The position numbers were made by a program, and so were the translations under genes. A stretch of 64,000 nt of DNA from Blastopirellula marina (GTDB lineage Bacteria > Planctomycetota > Planctomycetia > Pirellulales > Pirellulaceae), in the NCBI RefSeq assembly GCF_002967765.1, contig NZ_PUHY01000010.1, positions 682,001 through 746,000 on the forward strand. The letters run 5' to 3'. The stretch's first letter is position 1; each line of letters opens with the position of its first letter. Of the stretch, positions 1 through 8,734 are shown piece after piece. The notes beneath the pieces were generated by a model. The model was not told the DNA's origin and did not search any database. It saw only the letters and a list, made by a program, of their open reading frames with translations.

Positions 1-225
1 GATACTGTTATTGATCGAAAAGGCCGAGACCGTGAACGCCAGACCTAGCTTCGTGGGGTGAACCTTGAAACCATTCTTCGCTAACAGACTACTCCAGGTC
101 CCCATTCGCATCCCGTGCCATACCCGGGGGGTGTACCACGGATAGCTGTTAGCCTTCGGCTTCTTGGCAGGCTTGCTATCAGCCGGCTTGGTGGAATTGT
201 CAGCAGCGGGGGATGATGCGTTCAA
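1..225 (-). CDS. Probable sulfotransferase-family protein, N-terminal part only
   Basis: Only the first 75 codons are inside the window; the gene continues past the left edge. The reading frame starts with TTG, preceded by AGGAAA about nine bases upstream; no in-frame ATG or GTG is seen. The first ~28 residues are rich in Ala, Lys and Pro, followed by PWYTPRVWHGMRMGTW and then FKVHPTKLGLAFTVSAFSI. I recall this W-H-G-M-R...HP pattern from the N-termini of planctomycete proteins annotated as sulfotransferases; the catalytic PAPS-binding loops would lie outside the window. It is divergent from flhA. The identity rests on memory of that N-terminal pattern; the reading frame itself is more certain. 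Confidence 0.5.
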   Translation of the reverse strand, partial: MNASSPAADNSTKPADSKPAKKPKANSYPWYTPRVWHGMRMGTWSSLLAKNGFKVHPTKLGLAFTVSAFSINNSI

Positions 226-533
226 CGAAACCGATTTCCTGGTACGGAGAGAATATGGGGGGGCAACTGAGAGACGGAGTTTATGCGAAAACGCCCCTTT
301 TCACCAGCGACATCGCTTAACCGCACCTCGCTAGCACTTCACGCTACTTAGCCGCTTCTCCGATGGTCAAGAGGCCAGAAAACGGGCCTACGATAACCCG
401 TCTGACCGTAACGACTTCCAGTAAATCGATCGATCTGGACAGCAAACATCGGTTTTCTGTACTCTTCGCCACGCTCGTGTCGGATCGAGCCGATAAAAAC
501 TTGAGCCAAAAGCCAAAAAGATCGTAGAAAATC
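226..533. other. Intergenic region, divergent promoters expected
   Basis: This is the non-coding stretch between the leftward partial gene and flhA. Promoters for both would be expected here, but I see no clear -35/-10 pair, sigma-54 box or convincing small gene. Confidence 0.4.
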
Positions 534-2648
534 GTGAATTTCAGCGTTAGCAGAATCAAGGACCTGGTCCTTCCGATTGGTATCATCACCAGCGTTCTGG
601 TGATTCTGATGCCGTTGCCGACTCCGCTGATGAACTTACTTCTCACAGCAAATATCACGGCCGGCGTGATCATTTTGCTCACGACCATCTACGTGAAAAC
701 TCCTCTCGAGTTCAATATTTTCCCCTCACTGCTTCTGGCCACGACGCTTGCCCGCTTGGTTTTGAATGTCGCAACAACGCGATTGATTCTGACCGGGGCA
801 GCCGAAGACGGTATGGACGCGGCTGGTGGCGTGATCCAAAGCTTTGGCGAATTCGTCGCTGGCGACCGCGTCGAAGTCGGGATCATCATCTTTATCATCA
901 TCGTGCTCATTCAGTTCTTGGTGATCACCAAGGGTGCCACGCGTATCAGTGAAGTGGCTGCCCGTTTCGCGTTAGATGGGATGCCCGGTCGCCAGATGGC
1001 AATCGATGCCGACCTTAACGCGGGAATCATCGACGAAGTCGAAGCGCAACAGCGTCGTGCCGAAATTACCCAGCAAGCCGACTTCTTCGGGGCCATGGAC
1101 GGTGCAAGTAAGTTCGTACGTGGCGATGCGATCGCTGGTATCGTGATCACGTTGATCAATATCGTGGGTGGCCTGATCATTGGTGTCACCTCCGGCATGG
1201 ACGTGCTGGAAGCGGCTCAGGTTTATACCAAGCTAACCATCGGTGACGGCCTGGTAAGCCAAGTTCCAGCGTTTTTGATTTCGCTCGCCGCCGGTTTGCT
1301 GGTCACAAGAAGCACGGAAGAAACGAATCTACCGGTCGAATTCATTCGCCAGTTGTTTTCCCGTCCGGAAGCACTGGGCGTTGCGGGCTGCTTCCTCGGA
1401 TTGTTGGTCTTCTCTGGATTGCCAACGCTTCCTCTGGTGCTGATCGGTGCTGGCTGCGTCAGCATCGCCGTGATGACGAAGCGAGGGCAAAAAGAAAAGC
1501 AGGACAAATCCGAAGCCGCTGAAACCGAAAAGAAGGCCAAGGAAGAGCAGGAAGCCGCAAAGAAGGACGACCGCATCGAGGACTACCTCACCGTCGACCC
1601 GATGGAGATGGAACTGGGTGTTGGCTTGGTTCGCCTGGCTGCTCCGGCTCGGGGTGGCGATCTGCTACCACGCATCACCGGTGTCCGGCAAAACGTCGCC
1701 AGCGAAATCGGCGTGATCCTGCCGAAGGTCCGTATCCGCGACAACATGCGGCTCAACGAAAACCAGTATCGCATCAAGATCAGCAATAACGTGGTCGCAG
1801 AAAACGTCGTCTACCCCGATGGCCTTCTGGCAATTGCCATGGCAGGTGCCAAAGGAGATTTACCAGGCCAGAAAACACGCGATCCAGCATTCAACCAACC
1901 TGCTGTTTGGATCGAACCGGGCCTGCGACCACAAGCAGAAATGATGGGTTACACCATCGTTGAACCGACCTCGGTGCTGGCAACTCACTTGCAACGTGTG
2001 GCGAAGAAGCACGCGGACGAACTGCTTACCCGCGACGCAACCAAGCACCTGTTGGACGAACTGAAAGAAACCTCACCCGCCGTGGTCGACGAGCTAGTCC
2101 CTGGCGCGATGAAGGTTGGCGACGTCCAAGGTGTGCTGCAGTTGTTGCTACGAGAAGAAGTCTCGATCCGTCAGCTGGCCCGCATATTGGAAACACTAGG
2201 CGACAATATCAGCCGCACCAAAGATCCTGTTTGGCTGACCGAATTCGTTCGACACAAGCTGGCACGTTCGATCTGTACCAAATACCGCGACGGGGAAAAC
2301 CGCATTCATGTCGTTCCCATGGATCCCGCGATGCAAGATCGCATTGCCTCTGGCATCGACATGGAACGAGGTGCCTTCGCTCGCATGAGCCCACAGGCCA
2401 TTGAAATGACTTGTAAGTCGATTGCAACTGGAGTCGAGAAGCTTCGGGAAATTGGTAAGCCGCCGATCGTATTGGTCAATCCGCAGATTCGCCCCGCCGT
2501 GAAACAGCTAACCGGCAACTTCATTCCCGACCTGATCGTACTCAGTCATAACGAAATTACCCGCGACACGATGATCGAATCGATGGGCCTCATCAGCGAT
2601 GCAATGCCCGGCAATCCACCTCCCGGCAAAGGCCCGCAGCCTCAGTAA
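534..2648 (+). CDS. flhA: Flagellar biosynthesis protein FlhA
   Basis: FlhA is the inner-membrane core of the flagellar type III export gate; its cytoplasmic domain docks chaperone-substrate complexes. The 704-residue product matches the usual ~690-700. The N-terminal half has about eight hydrophobic segments starting near residue 13, with the conserved cytoplasmic FHIPEP-family loop (ALDGMPGRQMAIDADLNAG, then EVEAQQRRAEI) around residues 150-185. A Lys/Glu-rich linker near residues 315-345 leads into the soluble C-terminal domain (PMEMELGVGLVRL). The start is GTG at 534. flhF follows after a 10-base gap, so the genes are probably co-transcribed. The injectisome homologue SctV is excluded by the flhF/fliA neighbours. 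Confidence 0.96.
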   Translation: MNFSVSRIKDLVLPIGIITSVLVILMPLPTPLMNLLLTANITAGVIILLTTIYVKTPLEFNIFPSLLLATTLARLVLNVATTRLILTGAAEDGMDAAGGVIQSFGEFVAGDRVEVGIIIFIIIVLIQFLVITKGATRISEVAARFALDGMPGRQMAIDADLNAGIIDEVEAQQRRAEITQQADFFGAMDGASKFVRGDAIAGIVITLINIVGGLIIGVTSGMDVLEAAQVYTKLTIGDGLVSQVPAFLISLAAGLLVTRSTEETNLPVEFIRQLFSRPEALGVAGCFLGLLVFSGLPTLPLVLIGAGCVSIAVMTKRGQKEKQDKSEAAETEKKAKEEQEAAKKDDRIEDYLTVDPMEMELGVGLVRLAAPARGGDLLPRITGVRQNVASEIGVILPKVRIRDNMRLNENQYRIKISNNVVAENVVYPDGLLAIAMAGAKGDLPGQKTRDPAFNQPAVWIEPGLRPQAEMMGYTIVEPTSVLATHLQRVAKKHADELLTRDATKHLLDELKETSPAVVDELVPGAMKVGDVQGVLQLLLREEVSIRQLARILETLGDNISRTKDPVWLTEFVRHKLARSICTKYRDGENRIHVVPMDPAMQDRIASGIDMERGAFARMSPQAIEMTCKSIATGVEKLREIGKPPIVLVNPQIRPAVKQLTGNFIPDLIVLSHNEITRDTMIESMGLISDAMPGNPPPGKGPQPQ

Positions 2649-2658
2649 GTGAAGCCGT

Positions 2659-3792
2659 ATGAACATCAAATCTTTTCGCGCTAAATCGATGCACGAAGCC
2701 TTGGAGCTAGTTCGTAAGGAGCTAGGCCCCGACGCCGCGTTATTACATTCTCGAGAAGTCCCGCAACGTGGCCTCAAAGGCTTGCTCGGCGGCAAAGAGA
2801 TTGAGCTGGCCGCATCGAAAGATGCCAACCTCAAGAGCCGTTTCGATATCGAAGTCCCGCCCGAGGAGGAAGAACCGGAACCGACCGATGAAGCAGTCGT
2901 TGAACAGCACGAACAACCATCCGAGTCAGACGAAGCTCCGCGGCCAATCGACCTAGGGATCGATCTGGAAGCGATGTCGTTCAACCAAACCTTCTTCGGC
3001 AACGGCCCCGCTTACCCGCCGGCACTGCTGCGGATTCGCGAACGACTGATCGATGCCGAGGTGCCGGGAATACTCGCGGACGGTTTATGCGAACGCGTTC
3101 TGAACGCGCATCCCGAAGAGTCGCAGCAGCAAGAAGACATGCTCGTTGCGGCGATTCGCCAAGAGATCATGAAGTCGATTCCGATTGGTCGTGATATCGA
3201 CGATACGCTTCTTTACCCCCGTGTGGTTGCCGCGATTGGTCCCACCGGCGTCGGTAAAACGACCACGATCGCCAAGTTGGCGGCTCGGGCGAAGTTCGAT
3301 TACAAGCGTCGCGTTGGCTTGGTGACGGTCGATACCTATCGCATCGCGGCAGTTGATCAGTTGCAGACCTATGCCGAGATTATGGATCTGCCGATGAAGA
3401 TCGTCGCTACGCCGATGGAAGTTCGCAATGCTATCAACGAGCTCTCGGACTGCCAGCAGATTTTCGTCGATACGGCCGGCCGCAGCCCGCGTGATGAAGT
3501 GCAAGTACAACAATTGCGATCTCTCATAAAAGCCGCTTCCCCTGATGAGACCTATTTGGTACTTTCCGCCCCCAGCAGCTCGCGGAGCTTGGCCGAGGCG
3601 GTGGAAAAGTTCGCCGGTGTCGCGCCCACGAGTTGGGTACTTACCAAGATTGACGAGGTTGGATCGTTGGGCAATACGTTGAGCTTTCTACAAGATCCCC
3701 AGCTACCGCTGGCCTACGTAACCAACGGACAAGATGTGCCTCAAGCGATTGCCGCGGCCGACGCGGAAGACTTGGTAAGCCGTATCCTATAA
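2659..3792 (+). CDS. flhF: Flagellar biosynthesis SRP-type GTPase FlhF
   Basis: FlhF is an SRP-family GTPase that sets flagellar number and position, usually working against FlhG. Visible motifs are the P-loop GPTGVGKTTTIAK near residue 194, DTYRIAAVDQLQTYAEI near 224, the DTAGR box near 270 and the TKIDE guanine-specificity motif near 329. The N-terminal ~65 residues resemble the FlhF B-domain start (IKSFRAKSMHEALELVRKELG) and are followed by a Glu/Pro-rich linker. Its 377 residues are normal for the family. FtsY or Ffh are excluded by the N-terminal domain and by the location between flhA and the FlhG-like gene. Confidence 0.95.
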   Translation: MNIKSFRAKSMHEALELVRKELGPDAALLHSREVPQRGLKGLLGGKEIELAASKDANLKSRFDIEVPPEEEEPEPTDEAVVEQHEQPSESDEAPRPIDLGIDLEAMSFNQTFFGNGPAYPPALLRIRERLIDAEVPGILADGLCERVLNAHPEESQQQEDMLVAAIRQEIMKSIPIGRDIDDTLLYPRVVAAIGPTGVGKTTTIAKLAARAKFDYKRRVGLVTVDTYRIAAVDQLQTYAEIMDLPMKIVATPMEVRNAINELSDCQQIFVDTAGRSPRDEVQVQQLRSLIKAASPDETYLVLSAPSSSRSLAEAVEKFAGVAPTSWVLTKIDEVGSLGNTLSFLQDPQLPLAYVTNGQDVPQAIAAADAEDLVSRIL

Positions 3793-3831
3793 TCCTGCCC
3801 AACTCACCGAGCCCCGCGTTTCGTACCAATT

Positions 3832-4701
3832 ATGTCGTTTGAACCTTCTTTTCCCCGCGATCAAGCTACGCTGCTGCGAATGCTGGCCAAGCGCGCGATG
3901 ATCGGCGGAACACCAGCCTTTGCGAAGGCCAAGACCTTCGTGCTGTTTGGTGGAAGCAAGCAGGTCGGCACGACCACGCTTTGCCATAACCTGGCTTGTG
4001 CGATGGCCCTTTCAGGACAACGTGTCGCTGCGGTCGATTTGAATGCGTTCAACCTCGGCTTAGCTCACTTAACCGGAAGAACACCTCAAGTCAGCATCGA
4101 AGAACTGCTTTCTGGCAAGCTTGATCTGCACGAATACCTGGTGCCTGGTCTGGCAGCATCGCTACTACTGCCAACCGAAGCCAGCGAGAGGGTAGGGGAG
4201 TGGCCAACCGCTGCGGCGGATCGACTTATCGAACAACTTATGGGGCTTGGCCGGCATGCCGACATCGTGCTGATTGATGCTGGCAGCGAGATCACGCCTA
4301 TCACGTCTGCACTATGGCGGATGGCTCACCTGTTCCTCATAGTGCTGCATCCGACAGCCGACGTCATAACGTCAGGCTACGAGCGGATCCGTACCCTGCA
4401 AGCCTACGCCCCTAGATACCAATCACATGTTTTGATGAATCGTGCCTCGAGTTCGTCGGGGCACGCCGACCTAGTTGCCGGAATGGACTCCACCGCTCAG
4501 AAGTTTCTCCACTTGGAGATCAAAGCGTCTGGGCATGTTGAAGTCGCTTCGGAGATCGGAGCCGCCTCGCGTGCTGCCGAGCCCTTTGTGCAACGTTATC
4601 CCGATCACGTGGCCAGCAAGTCGATTCAGCGGATTGCCGATCGCCTGGTTCGTGAAGCGTCATCCCTTTCTCAGTTAACCCAACCGAAACGGGCGGCGTA
4701 A
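3832..4701 (+). CDS. flhG: FlhG/MinD-like ATPase with altered Walker A
   Basis: This 289-residue protein has the MinD/ParA layout: a P-loop region near residues 40-49, VAAVDLNAFNLGLAHLTG (Walker A'-like) just after, and IVLIDAGSEIT as the Walker B strand. Position after flhF and before fliA is the usual place for flhG, which stimulates FlhF and restricts flagellar number. The P-loop reads GGSKQVGTTT, so both lysines of the canonical KGGxGKT motif are displaced or replaced (GTT instead of GKT). It may therefore bind nucleotide weakly, or act as a non-hydrolysing partner; this is inference. No good ribosome-binding site precedes the ATG. Confidence 0.8.
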   Translation: MSFEPSFPRDQATLLRMLAKRAMIGGTPAFAKAKTFVLFGGSKQVGTTTLCHNLACAMALSGQRVAAVDLNAFNLGLAHLTGRTPQVSIEELLSGKLDLHEYLVPGLAASLLLPTEASERVGEWPTAAADRLIEQLMGLGRHADIVLIDAGSEITPITSALWRMAHLFLIVLHPTADVITSGYERIRTLQAYAPRYQSHVLMNRASSSSGHADLVAGMDSTAQKFLHLEIKASGHVEVASEIGAASRAAEPFVQRYPDHVASKSIQRIADRLVREASSLSQLTQPKRAA

Positions 4702-4819
4702 ATCAAGATGCTATCGTTGCAATCACTTCATAACTGGCAACAAGTTTTTCAAGCAAAACAAATGACATCCGCAAAATTACTTCAATTCTCGTTTTTAGAG
4801 CGTCGATTTAACGAGATAA

Positions 4820-4839
4820 CGTCACGTGCGCACGTGACG
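4820..4839. promoter_or_regulatory. Perfect 20-bp palindrome upstream of the fliA unit
   Basis: CGTCACGTGCGCACGTGACG equals its own reverse complement over 20 bases. It lies in the 181-base gap between the flhG-like gene and the small membrane protein gene, 43 bases before its ATG. No T-run follows, so a dimeric-regulator operator is more likely than an intrinsic terminator. No regulator can be named. Confidence 0.5.
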
Positions 4840-4882
4840 GAAAAGGTTTGCGGATCGATAAAAATCAATCAGCCTGGGAACG

Positions 4883-5158
4883 ATGGGACGCGACTACGCG
4901 GGTATTCTCGGAACGACAGCGATGATCACCGTGATTGCACGGGGACTGATCATGTCTGGCGGTCTGGAATCGATCCTCTTCGTAGCGATCGGAGCTTTGT
5001 TTCTGTTCGCGGGCCTGGGTTGGCTGTTGGGAAATGCTGCTGCTCGAATTGTGGACGAATCGGTGCGGCAGCGCATCAACGCGGAATTGGAAAAGATGGA
5101 GCAAAGTGGGGACGCCACTGCCTCCTTCATGAACAAGAACGCGAAAAACGCGGCATAG
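4883..5158 (+). CDS. Small membrane protein in the flagellar cluster
   Basis: This 91-residue product has two hydrophobic segments (about residues 8-25 and 31-51, the latter Gly-rich: FVAIGALFLFAGLGWLLG) and a charged C-terminal tail that could form a short helix. I do not recognise a named family. Its place between the flhG-like gene and fliA, on the same strand, suggests a role in or near flagellar assembly, but nothing in the sequence shows a function. The ATG at 4883 has only a weak ribosome-binding site. Confidence 0.7.
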   Translation: MGRDYAGILGTTAMITVIARGLIMSGGLESILFVAIGALFLFAGLGWLLGNAAARIVDESVRQRINAELEKMEQSGDATASFMNKNAKNAA

Positions 5159-5341
5159 GCCGACAACGTAATTCCTCCCCGGGAGTTTCCGAGTCCCTTA
5201 CGCGAATTGGATAACCTGATCGATTCCCTTTCCGAAGATGGCACATTGCCAACAACGGGGAAGTGACCTGAAGGATTCAGGTCCGTCGATTTCATAAGAA
5301 AAGACGTGTTAGCCTAAGACAGGCGATTCACGGAGGAACGC

Positions 5342-6130
5342 ATGGCAACGACGACCGCGACCAGGGATGACGTGTCTGAATTGTGGACGAGCTACAAGGA
5401 AGACCCGTCGCGGAAAGAATTAAGAAACCGACTCGTAGAACGCTATTTGCCGTTGGTGAAATACAACGGTGAACGGATCTGGGCTCGCCTGCCGGAAGGG
5501 GTCGAACTCGACGACCTGATCTCCGCTGGCGTCTTCGGTTTGATGGACGCAATTGATGCGTTCGACATGAGCCGAGGAGTGAAGTTCGAAACGTATTGTG
5601 TCCCACGTATTCGTGGTGCAATGCTGGACGAACTGCGAACTATGGACTGGGTGCCTCGCCTGGTTCGCTCAAAGGCCAGCAAGTTGAACGAAGCGACCAA
5701 GCAATTGGAAGCCAAGTTCGGCCGCCAGCCATCGCACGCCGAGCTGGCCGTACACATGGACATGCCACTCAAAGAACTTGAAAAGATGGTCTCCGACGCG
5801 AACGCCGTCGGCCTGATCAGCTTGAACAAGAAGTGGTATGAAACGGACAGCTACAAAGACGTCCGCGAGATCGATATTCTGGAAGACAAGAAGGGGGAAG
5901 ACCCCACGCGTCGCATTCAAAAGAATGACTTGATGCGTCTGGTGACCAAGGGGCTCAATCGCAACGAGCGTCTGATCATTATTCTTTACTATTATGAAGA
6001 GCTGACCATGAAAGAAATCGGCGCTACGCTCGACCTGAGCGAAAGCCGAGTCAGCCAGATGCACAGCAGCATCGTCCAACGTCTGCAAACACAGCTCGGA
6101 CGTCGTAAACCCGAATTCGGAACCGTGTAA
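5342..6130 (+). CDS. fliA: Flagellar sigma factor FliA/WhiG (sigma-28)
   Basis: FliA directs RNA polymerase to late flagellar and chemotaxis promoters. The 262-residue protein has region 2 (LVKYNGERIWARLPEGVELDD, FGLMDAIDAFD, KFETYCVPRIRGAMLDELR), region 3 (LNEATKQLEAKFGRQPSHAEL) and a region 4 helix-turn-helix (LTMKEIGATLDLSESRVSQM). The early Arg-Gly-Ala-Met-Leu-Asp signature and the lack of region 1.1 fit the FliA/WhiG group rather than SigB-type factors. GGAGG six bases before the ATG supports the start. A candidate FlgM antagonist lies at 51.9 kb. A terminator follows immediately. Confidence 0.95.
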   Translation: MATTTATRDDVSELWTSYKEDPSRKELRNRLVERYLPLVKYNGERIWARLPEGVELDDLISAGVFGLMDAIDAFDMSRGVKFETYCVPRIRGAMLDELRTMDWVPRLVRSKASKLNEATKQLEAKFGRQPSHAELAVHMDMPLKELEKMVSDANAVGLISLNKKWYETDSYKDVREIDILEDKKGEDPTRRIQKNDLMRLVTKGLNRNERLIIILYYYEELTMKEIGATLDLSESRVSQMHSSIVQRLQTQLGRRKPEFGTV

Positions 6131-6160
6131 CGCGGCTTCGATTGAAAACAACAAACCACG

Positions 6161-6196
6161 ACGGCGGTTTCCCAAAAGGAAGCCGCCGTTTTTTTG
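6161..6196 (+). terminator. Rho-independent terminator after fliA
   Basis: A 12-bp stem (ACGGCGGTTTCC with GGAAGCCGCCGT, one G-U pair) closes a CAAAA-type loop and is followed by seven T residues. It ends the flagellar transcript and also lies just past the 3' end of the convergent M14 gene. Confidence 0.9.
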
Positions 6197-6225
6197 GTTA
6201 GTTTGAAGTCTTCACGATTCCAACT

Positions 6226-7215
6226 TCAAACGGAAGCCCCAACGTGGATAATTCCGTCGCCTTGGTGCGCGATGGGATTGTTGGAGTGCCCAATCACAAT
6301 CCCCTCATACGGGGCTTTCAATGTATACGGATCGTCGCCGAACACGTCGGCGATTAGGCCAATTTTTTGCCCGGCGTTGACGCGATCGCCAAGCTCGACC
6401 AGCAAGCGTACGATGCCGCTTCGCTTCGCGCGAACCCAGGTTGACTCGCGAATGAGTACGGGCTTCTTGTTGGGAATCTTGAAGGGGGTTTTCAGCATGT
6501 TCAAGTAAGTCAGCACCCGCATCACGCCGGAGACGCCAAGTTTGATGGCATCAGGGTTGAACCGCATTGGCTCGCCAGCTTCGTAGAGCAGAACTTTGAT
6601 CCCTTTTGCATTGGCCGCTGCTCGCAACGAACCATCGCGCACGTCCGAATGAACAACAACCGGGCTATTGAACGCCAACGCACACTCGTATGTTTCGCTA
6701 TCGTCCATGTCTCCGCGAATCTGCGGCAGATTGGTTCGGTGGTTGGCTCCCGTATGAAGATCAATTCCATACTGGCAGCGTAAGACGACTTCCTTCATTA
6801 CCAAGTTGGCTAAGCGAGAAGCCAATGAGCCCGACTTCGATCCGGGAAAGCACCGATTCAAATCTCGCCGGTCCGGCAAATAGCGACTTTGATTGATCAC
6901 GCCGAACCCGTTGACCATTGGCACGACAATCAGTGTTCCAAATAAGCGATTTGGCTTCAGCTTGTCGAGCACCAGTCGAGCGATCTCTACCCCGTTCAGC
7001 TCGTCACCATGGACGGCGGCGGAAATCCAAACGGTCGGACCTTCGAACGGTCCATGCAGTACTTCGATCGGCAGAGCGATGTGGGTACCAGTCGGAAGTC
7101 TGGCGACGGGGATCTCGAAACGGAGGCGATTGCCTGGCGAGATCGACTGCCCGGCGATCGTAAACGTGCGGCTCCGTCGACTCGGACGTGAGTTGGAATG
7201 GGGACCGGCATCCAT
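6226..7215 (-). CDS. Succinylglutamate desuccinylase/aspartoacylase family protein
   Basis: This is a zinc amidohydrolase of the M14 AstE/AspA family, which removes acyl groups from amino acids or peptides. Zinc-binding HGDE is at residues 69-72 (AAVHGDELNG), followed by the N-x-x-D-LNRCFPG segment, the DLHTG motif supplying the second metal His, and a YEAGE motif supplying the catalytic Glu. The C-terminal ~90 residues form the usual beta-rich domain (AKRSGIVRLLVELGDRVNAG). Its 329 residues are typical. The true substrate is unknown; relatives next to RimK-type ligases act on glutamate-modified substrates, but no rimK is seen here. The next gene upstream ends 33 bases away on the same strand. 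Confidence 0.88.
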   Translation of the reverse strand: MDAGPHSNSRPSRRSRTFTIAGQSISPGNRLRFEIPVARLPTGTHIALPIEVLHGPFEGPTVWISAAVHGDELNGVEIARLVLDKLKPNRLFGTLIVVPMVNGFGVINQSRYLPDRRDLNRCFPGSKSGSLASRLANLVMKEVVLRCQYGIDLHTGANHRTNLPQIRGDMDDSETYECALAFNSPVVVHSDVRDGSLRAAANAKGIKVLLYEAGEPMRFNPDAIKLGVSGVMRVLTYLNMLKTPFKIPNKKPVLIRESTWVRAKRSGIVRLLVELGDRVNAGQKIGLIADVFGDDPYTLKAPYEGIVIGHSNNPIAHQGDGIIHVGASV

Positions 7216-7248
7216 CCTGGTTGTATCCCTTCAGTCAGCTCGAAACGC

Positions 7249-8367
7249 TTAGGTTTTTTGCGATACCTGAAACAGGCGATTTCTTAGTTCGTTGGCGACC
7301 AGATCGATCCCACTGGCCGGTAGATTGGTGTTCGTTTCTGGCGAATCAGAAGCGGGCTTCTTCGATTGCTCCCGCGGAACTTCTTCGAGCTTTTCTGATC
7401 GCCGTGCGGCAAGATCATTGATCGGTATTAACGTGGCCCCATCGTTGATGTAACCACAGTTTCGTCCGTTCGACTTCGCGGCGTACAAGGCTTCGTCAGC
7501 CCCTTTCATCAGCGAGGCAATCGAATTGGCATGTTCGACCGACATCAGGCCACAGCTCACCGTGACATAGATTTCGCATTCACCATAAATGATCGGCAAA
7601 CAGCGAACAACGTCCAGCACCTTGCAAGCCACTGGGGCAATCGAATCCCAATCTCCTTCGGGAAGCAGAATTGCCATTTCCTCGCCACCAATACGTGCCA
7701 GGTAATCCGTCTCGCGCATCACGCTCATCAGACGACTCGCCGTTTCCTTGAGCACTTTGTCGCCAGCGTCATGACCGTACTTATCGTTGACTTGCTTGAA
7801 GTGATCGATATCGAGAATCATCACGCTATATGGCTGCTCTTTGCGCTGCCAGTGAGCCCAGCGGCGGTTCTGTTCTTCATCGAACGCACGACGATTCAGC
7901 AAGCGGGTCAAGACATCGGTGCGTGCCTCAGAGAGGGACTCTTCTAATTCTTGAGCTTGTGTTTTCAGGTTTGCTTCCGCTGATTCTAAACGTCGCTTGA
8001 GACGATGATTGGCCGCAGCAATCTCGGCGACCAATTCCACCGCTTTGGTCGATTGCTCCTCGACATCCTTAGTCGAATCGTCTGCCGGGTGGTTTAATTG
8101 CTGCCCCAAGCTTTCTAGTAATTCGATATGCTTGGTTAAGTCGCCGGAGAAATGGTTGGTGAACTGAATCATGCCAGCCAACTGTTCGCGATAAACGGTC
8201 GATTTACCGTCTTCGTTTTCTTTAACTTCTAATTCCAGTTGGGATTCTTGTCGGCGTGAGGTGAACGAGGCCCAAGCTCGGCCTATAAAAAAGCCGACCA
8301 CAATCCCAACCATTAGTGTAAGGATTCCGAAGACGTCCCCGAGGACGAAGGTCAAAAGCTCAGCCAT
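7249..8367 (-). CDS. Membrane-anchored diguanylate cyclase (GGDEF protein)
   Basis: This enzyme is predicted to make cyclic di-GMP. It has one N-terminal membrane helix (about residues 5-30), a coiled-coil-prone stretch with a heptad-like region near 105-145, and a GGDEF domain beginning at LTRLLNRRAFDEE. The active-site loop reads GGEEM near residue 227, with Met in place of the usual Phe. The upstream RETD provides the RxxD inhibitory site at the normal spacing. A Pro/Ser-rich tail follows the domain. It shares strand with the M14 gene 33 bases downstream and may be co-transcribed. Activity is likely but the final Met is atypical. Confidence 0.9.
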   Translation of the reverse strand: MAELLTFVLGDVFGILTLMVGIVVGFFIGRAWASFTSRRQESQLELEVKENEDGKSTVYREQLAGMIQFTNHFSGDLTKHIELLESLGQQLNHPADDSTKDVEEQSTKAVELVAEIAAANHRLKRRLESAEANLKTQAQELEESLSEARTDVLTRLLNRRAFDEEQNRRWAHWQRKEQPYSVMILDIDHFKQVNDKYGHDAGDKVLKETASRLMSVMRETDYLARIGGEEMAILLPEGDWDSIAPVACKVLDVVRCLPIIYGECEIYVTVSCGLMSVEHANSIASLMKGADEALYAAKSNGRNCGYINDGATLIPINDLAARRSEKLEEVPREQSKKPASDSPETNTNLPASGIDLVANELRNRLFQVSQKT

Positions 8368-8734
8368 CGTTTTTGTTCAATTCGTCAAGTTGCGTTTCAT
8401 GGACTCAGCCCTTGCCGGCTGGGTCGTTTGCCCCCTAAGGAATTGCCCGTTTTGAGCAATTTCATTGACAAACCCTAGGTTACAGGTTGAACAAAGCGAG
8501 GGGGCAACAGTGGTTAAGGGGGAATCCTTCCTTGAATTCTTCGGGTACAACCATGGATGCGTGAATTGTAAGCAAGGATTACAAAAATATCGGTTCCAAT
8601 CCGAAGGGTAGCACCTTTTGCCTTCGTGAAACCACATCGGGATTCCCGTAGCTTCCCCCTAGTTATTCACGATATCCAGCCTAATTGCGACAACCGATTC
8701 ACGCCCAGACGACGTTCCAACCCAATTTTATCGC
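8368..8734. other. Intergenic region between divergent genes
   Basis: This 367-base stretch separates the diguanylate cyclase from the GlmU-like gene and should hold promoters for both. I see no convincing gene, RNA or strong inverted repeat in it. Confidence 0.4.

Noticed and set aside
2508-3002. Minus-strand 164-codon frame across the flhA/flhF junction
   Set aside because: Lies antisense to two certain genes; Ser/Arg-rich composition typical of shadow frames.
8377-8637. 86-codon frame in the cyclase/GlmU-like gap
   Set aside because: No motif, ribosome-binding site or protein-like composition.
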